Assembly: GCA_938009275.1 (NCBI GenBank)
Contig: CALLHY010000040.1
Location: 1 to 25,938 of the forward strand
Length of the DNA: 25,938 nt
Direction of reading: 5' to 3'
DNA from: an uncultured bacterium
Lineage (GTDB): Bacteria; Cloacimonadota; Cloacimonadia; Cloacimonadales; Cloacimonadaceae
The position numbers and the translations under genes are program-made. How positions within the stretch are numbered: the stretch's first letter is position 1; each line of letters opens with the position of its first letter. Below the pieces are notes generated by a model that did not search any database, had not been told where the DNA came from, and saw only the letters and a program-made list of their open reading frames with translations. This document shows positions 24,001-25,938 of this stretch, one piece after another.

Positions 24001-25278
24001 ACAAGCATATATACTGTAATGGCAGGAACCACTTGGGAAGCTCTTACTGTCAGCCTTGCCGATTATGACGGCATGGATGGACTTAAGATTCGTTTCCACG
24101 CGGACGATGCAGGCGAATGGGCTTCCGGTTGGGCAGTTGACAATATCGGTATCGACTTTGTTAACATCGACCTGATGGCTCCTATCGTGAATCACTATCC
24201 CGTGATCGGTTGGCCAGTTGTTGGTAATGATATTCCGATCGTTGCAGAAGCTTATGACGACCTTACCTGGAACAGCGGTATCACTTCCGTAACCTTGGAA
24301 TATTCTGTTGATGGCGGTGACCCTGTATCCGTTCCTATGACCTTGGTTGAAGGCCTCTATGAAGCCGTTATCCCAGCACAGGCTGCTGGCAGCTGGGTTG
24401 ATTACAGCATCACTGCTGTAGACGCTTCTGCTCAAGAAAACGTTTACACAACCGACGTTTGGGATTTCGAAGTGAACAGCCCTGTCTGGATGACCTATGA
24501 TGCAAATACCATCACCAGCAATCTGGGATTGAGCTCTGGTACCTTCGGTATCATGACTGGCTTTGACAATCCCTTCGGTGCTGGCAACCCCATGCAGATT
24601 AACAGCATTTTTGCCAGATCTCTGTATGCCACCTCCGCCAACGTACATGTATATGTATATGACGGCGTTAACAATGTATTCGTAGACATCATCCCCAGCT
24701 TCAGCCAGTCATTCCTGGCAGCAACTGATACCACAATTCCGCTTACTGGTTGCACAACCACAGCCGGAATTATCTACGTTGCTCTCACCGATATCCCCGG
24801 TGGTAACTACTTCGCCCTCGATGGAACCCAAGCTTACTATCCCGGAACTCATTTCGTGCACATCGGTGCCGGTATGACCACCGAAAACTTGGGAACCGTA
24901 GAAGGCTCAGGATTCCCTGGATCATGGTTGCTTCGTGCAAACATGGAAGCTGGTACATCAGCACTTGATGCACCTGTTGTAACCATCACCAACGAAGTTG
25001 ACGGACCTACCTTAGCATGGGATGCCATTGCTGGCGCCAATTCCTACAACATCTATGGCTCAGCTGATCCTTATGCCGATCCGTTTAGCTTAATAACTTC
25101 CGTTGGCAGCTCTCCTTACCTGTACACAGGTAGCGAAGGCTATATGTTCTTCCAGGTTACCGCAAGCTCTGATGGCTTACCTTCAAAAACTGCTACCATC
25201 TCCTCTCGCGTAAACCAACTGAGAAGCATGGTATCCAACCGTAAGGTAAACCAGGCTCCTAAAGCCGCAGTAAAATAA
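21028..25278 (+). CDS. Large secreted multidomain surface protein, paralogue of the first
   Basis: The 1416-residue protein has a signal peptide (MKKLLLLALVLMMAVGVFA, cut before D20). Domains in order are: an N-terminal beta domain (about 20-188); FN3 (189-289); anchor-J (290-475); an ASH / choice-of-anchor-D type domain (477-588, with FGGAVLDRP and VSNTGGSTLNL); a second copy of the N-terminal domain type (590-770); FN3-like (772-880); anchor-J (882-1045); an Ig-like domain opening DLMAPIVNHYP (1048-1150); an unassigned beta region (1151-1308); a terminal FN3 module (1310-1390); and a basic tail. The 290-475 domain closely matches residues 874-1067 of the upstream protein. No enzyme motif or T9SS-type sorting signal is visible. 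AAAGGAG lies 10 nt before the ATG. Confidence 0.9.
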   Translation: MKKLLLLALVLMMAVGVFADVIVGTGTSTQYYPMSTYYNYYRSAALYTAAEINASGTITNLKWYCGTANTTTSFPITIYMKHSTATTLATDTWANHSSGATQVYTGTLAINATGWFNFDITDFAYNGTDNLVVLVESGSAAYVAPYVNWRYTTTATNMFARVQNDGSVPTSLTASTLRPNITFVGITTVSPPAPSTIVSPADASTGIMETATINWNASSLATSYKLYFGTDNPPTNIVNGTDIGNVTTYDPAGNMLFNQTYYWQVVPTNVYGDATGCPVWSFTTRPDPTVSTFPTVWDFGTLGTDPFPPTNWTKHSGVLASPTVLGAAGTGSWIQDDWKNTATPANKAAKINIYGTLNGWLISPPIAVPANDYEVKFDVAYMAWGNNNAPGATGTDDQFIVLVGDGSSWTPANIVRQWDNAGSPYVLNNIPPAGVSVSLPLGTAGTKYVAFYGISTVSNADNDLMVDNIEIRQTPAVPIFGYTPSSIAFGGAVLDRPTPWSNVTVSNTGGSTLNLAAGDISIIGTDAALFEFDASNLPAALTVGQSVTIPVRMTADSEGAKSATLRMTYNSVDYDVALSGNGLPEGIIPIGNGNVLLNIPIYPYYGYSYSQSLFLQSEIDMAGQRIEKVKYYWNGVGEGIVSNDWVIYMGHTTKTAFDTTTDWIPAGNMTQVFSGTVALPATAGWIEITLDTPFVYNNSDNLVIAVDENEAGYEDESGWAFLCTNTATSRSLRYQSDGTNPSPATPPTASSLIAGIPNVQLLFGDIPLGPPLPVVMGSPADEAVGQLAAGFNFTWSPDPLSGPIDYYAFFLSTDDQDLYSQFYGETTGNSFNPVGQPYGDGTFAFDYSTRYYWQVIAYQGAEEAASDVRWFEIEADPNAPIVSYPYVVDFEAHAGNTLPSGWSRTSNATGWQVGTSLGSDYWSIPAHTVYAAANDDAAGSAGDGSMDLLISPYLDFTGDYEGIPLLTFDSYYTGSYGQLANVEISTDGVNWTSIYTVMAGTTWEALTVSLADYDGMDGLKIRFHADDAGEWASGWAVDNIGIDFVNIDLMAPIVNHYPVIGWPVVGNDIPIVAEAYDDLTWNSGITSVTLEYSVDGGDPVSVPMTLVEGLYEAVIPAQAAGSWVDYSITAVDASAQENVYTTDVWDFEVNSPVWMTYDANTITSNLGLSSGTFGIMTGFDNPFGAGNPMQINSIFARSLYATSANVHVYVYDGVNNVFVDIIPSFSQSFLAATDTTIPLTGCTTTAGIIYVALTDIPGGNYFALDGTQAYYPGTHFVHIGAGMTTENLGTVEGSGFPGSWLLRANMEAGTSALDAPVVTITNEVDGPTLAWDAIAGANSYNIYGSADPYADPFSLITSVGSSPYLYTGSEGYMFFQVTASSDGLPSKTATISSRVNQLRSMVSNRKVNQAPKAAVK

Positions 25279-25326
25279 TGTAGATGTTGCTGCGTAACCC
25301 CTTTGGGTTGCAATGCACATAAGCAT

Positions 25327-25358
25327 AACCCCCTGTGCTAAGGCATGGGGGGTTTTTT
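25327..25358 (+). terminator. Intrinsic terminator of the second surface gene
   Basis: AACCCCC (25327-25333) pairs with GGGGGGTT (25347-25354), with further weak pairing in the loop, and a run of six T's follows (25353-25358). It begins 49 nt after the stop codon. Confidence 0.88.
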
Positions 25359-25413
25359 GTTATGCCATTTTGGGGGGTTATAACATAAGCCGTTAGGGGC
25401 TGAACCTCTTTGC

Positions 25414-25525
25414 GTTTTGACTTACAATTTTCCTTAAGCCCGATATTTATATATGTAGATATAGTCTTGTGCACTTGCAACCTGTCTTTAGCTTGCCTCA
25501 CCGCTTGAAAATTGTGAGTTAAAAC
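25414..25525. repeat. Inverted-repeat unit 1
   Basis: The left arm GTTTTGACTTACAATTTTC (25414-25432) pairs with 25507-25525 over 19 bp, with two G-U pairs. The interior is 74 bp. A degenerate copy of the GTTTAGGGG motif of unit 2 precedes it at 25391-25405. Confidence 0.8.
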
Positions 25526-25581
25526 ATGGGCGAATAGCAGAGCACGATTTTGCTCCCTGATTGGTATTGCCTGCTCTTTTC

Positions 25582-25695
25582 GTTTTAACCCCGAAACGAC
25601 AATCGTAAGCAGCAGAGCAGTCTGGCTTGTGCAAGGATGTGAGTGTTGATTGATTTGAAAGTTGCATTATACTGGTGTCGTTTAGGGGTCAAAAC
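25582..25695. repeat. Inverted-repeat unit 2
   Basis: The left arm GTTTTAACCCCGAAACGAC (25582-25600) pairs with GTCGTTTAGGGGTCAAAAC (25677-25695) over 19 positions with two imperfect pairs. The right arm recurs 47 bp later at 25724-25742; the identical core there is 22 nt (25675-25696 and 25722-25743). Confidence 0.8.
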
Positions 25696-25750
25696 ACCTG
25701 ATGCGCGAGTTGCAGATATATGTGTCGTTTAGGGGTCAAAACATACCTCC

Positions 25751-25861
25751 GTTTTGACTTTCAATTTTCCTTGTGTGCGCTATCTTTGCTGTAGATATAG
25801 TCTTGCGCACTTGCAACCTGTCTTTAGCTTGCCTCACCGCTTGAAAATTGTGAGTTAAAAC
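25751..25861. repeat. Inverted-repeat unit 3
   Basis: The left arm 25751-25769 pairs with 25843-25861 with one mismatch and two G-U pairs. It is a direct copy of unit 1, displaced by 337 bp; the 3' two-thirds and ~38 bp beyond the right arm are nearly identical, while the 5' interior has diverged. Confidence 0.8.
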
Positions 25862-25938
25862 TTGGGCGAATAGCAGAGCACGATTTTGCTCCCTGATTTG
25901 CTTTGTGCATATACGTAGTTGGCTAGAAACAGATATGA

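Larger units (their letters stand above)
25391..25899. repeat. Array of three inverted-repeat units with ~168-bp period
   Basis: Three units, each bounded by GTTTTRAC on the left and GTYAAAAC on the right, lie at 25414-25525, 25582-25695 and 25751-25861 (112, 114 and 111 bp). Their starts are 168 and 169 bp apart. The terminal arms are 19 bp and nearly fully complementary. Units 1 and 3 are direct copies of each other (most clearly 25458-25560 and 25794-25896), while unit 2 has different arms and interior. No reading frame is credible. The array may continue beyond the window. Confidence 0.75.

Noticed and set aside
23950..24648. 232-codon minus-strand frame inside the second surface gene
   Set aside because: It lies wholly antisense to a well-supported coding region with clear domains, has no family resemblance, and is explained by the biased composition of the sense gene.
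14676..25278. Type IX secretion substrates with a standard C-terminal domain
   Set aside because: The general style (FN3 and anchor-J) fits, but neither C-terminus shows the usual type A or type B sorting-domain pattern, so the route is left open.
25675..25743. CRISPR-like pair of 22-nt repeats with a 25-nt spacer
   Set aside because: There are only two copies, the repeat is short, the same sequence occurs inverted at 25582, and no cas gene is visible. The arrangement fits the inverted-repeat array better.
25414..25861. Integron attC sites
   Set aside because: The size and terminal inverted repeats are suggestive, but the ends (GTTTTRAC / GTYAAAAC) do not match the 7-bp attC core consensus, and there are no gene cassettes between units. 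It is kept only as one alternative in the array finding.

Overview
The window is about 26 kb of bacterial chromosome. It combines compact housekeeping operons, two very large secreted beta-rich surface proteins, and an unusually rich set of intergenic repeats. The surface proteins are chains of fibronectin-III-like and choice-of-anchor-J-like (MAM/jelly-roll) domains. Together with a sodium-pump decarboxylase beta subunit, an S23-type four-helix-bundle gene and octamer-repeat arrays, they suggest an anaerobic member of the FCB group, most like Candidatus Cloacimonadota. This placement is inference: there is no rRNA gene or other phylogenetic marker to settle it.

Layout. At 1-331 is the 3' end of a lipocalin (Blc-like) gene. 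It converges on a minus-strand operon (4061 down to 501) of DUF1015, rimO and trpS, and a shared terminator hairpin lies between them. Upstream of DUF1015 is a ~500-bp unit (4110-4613) in which a four-helix-bundle (S23) gene sits between inverted arrays of 8-nt repeats. It abuts the stop codon of an M18 aminopeptidase gene. A second unit with the same end design but no gene (6021-6434) lies upstream of that aminopeptidase; it carries a perfect 34-bp-stem palindrome.

From 6550 to 12205 a tight plus-strand gene run encodes an OadB-type Na+ pump subunit, cytidine deaminase, a PflA-like radical SAM protein, a secreted N-acetylmuramoyl-L-alanine amidase, a sensorless histidine kinase and a DUF512 radical SAM protein. 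Several junctions are 4-nt ATGA overlaps, so translation is probably coupled. A second short operon (12297-13984) encodes a PhnD-like binding lipoprotein and a PhnC-like ATPase, with no permease beside them.

The last 12 kb holds two paralogous secreted proteins (1707 and 1416 aa), each followed by a clear intrinsic terminator. Each is preceded by a long leader (about 0.7 and 1.2 kb) containing repeats and shared short motifs. After the second gene, the window ends in a regular array: three ~112-bp inverted-repeat units, spaced about 168 bp apart and bounded by GTTTTRAC / GTYAAAAC.

The strongest candidates for undescribed biology are: (1) the S23 gene with inverted octamer arrays, plus a gene-less relative and a solo array; (2) palindromes built from 11-nt units, dispersed between genes; and (3) the 168-bp-period inverted-repeat array at the right edge.
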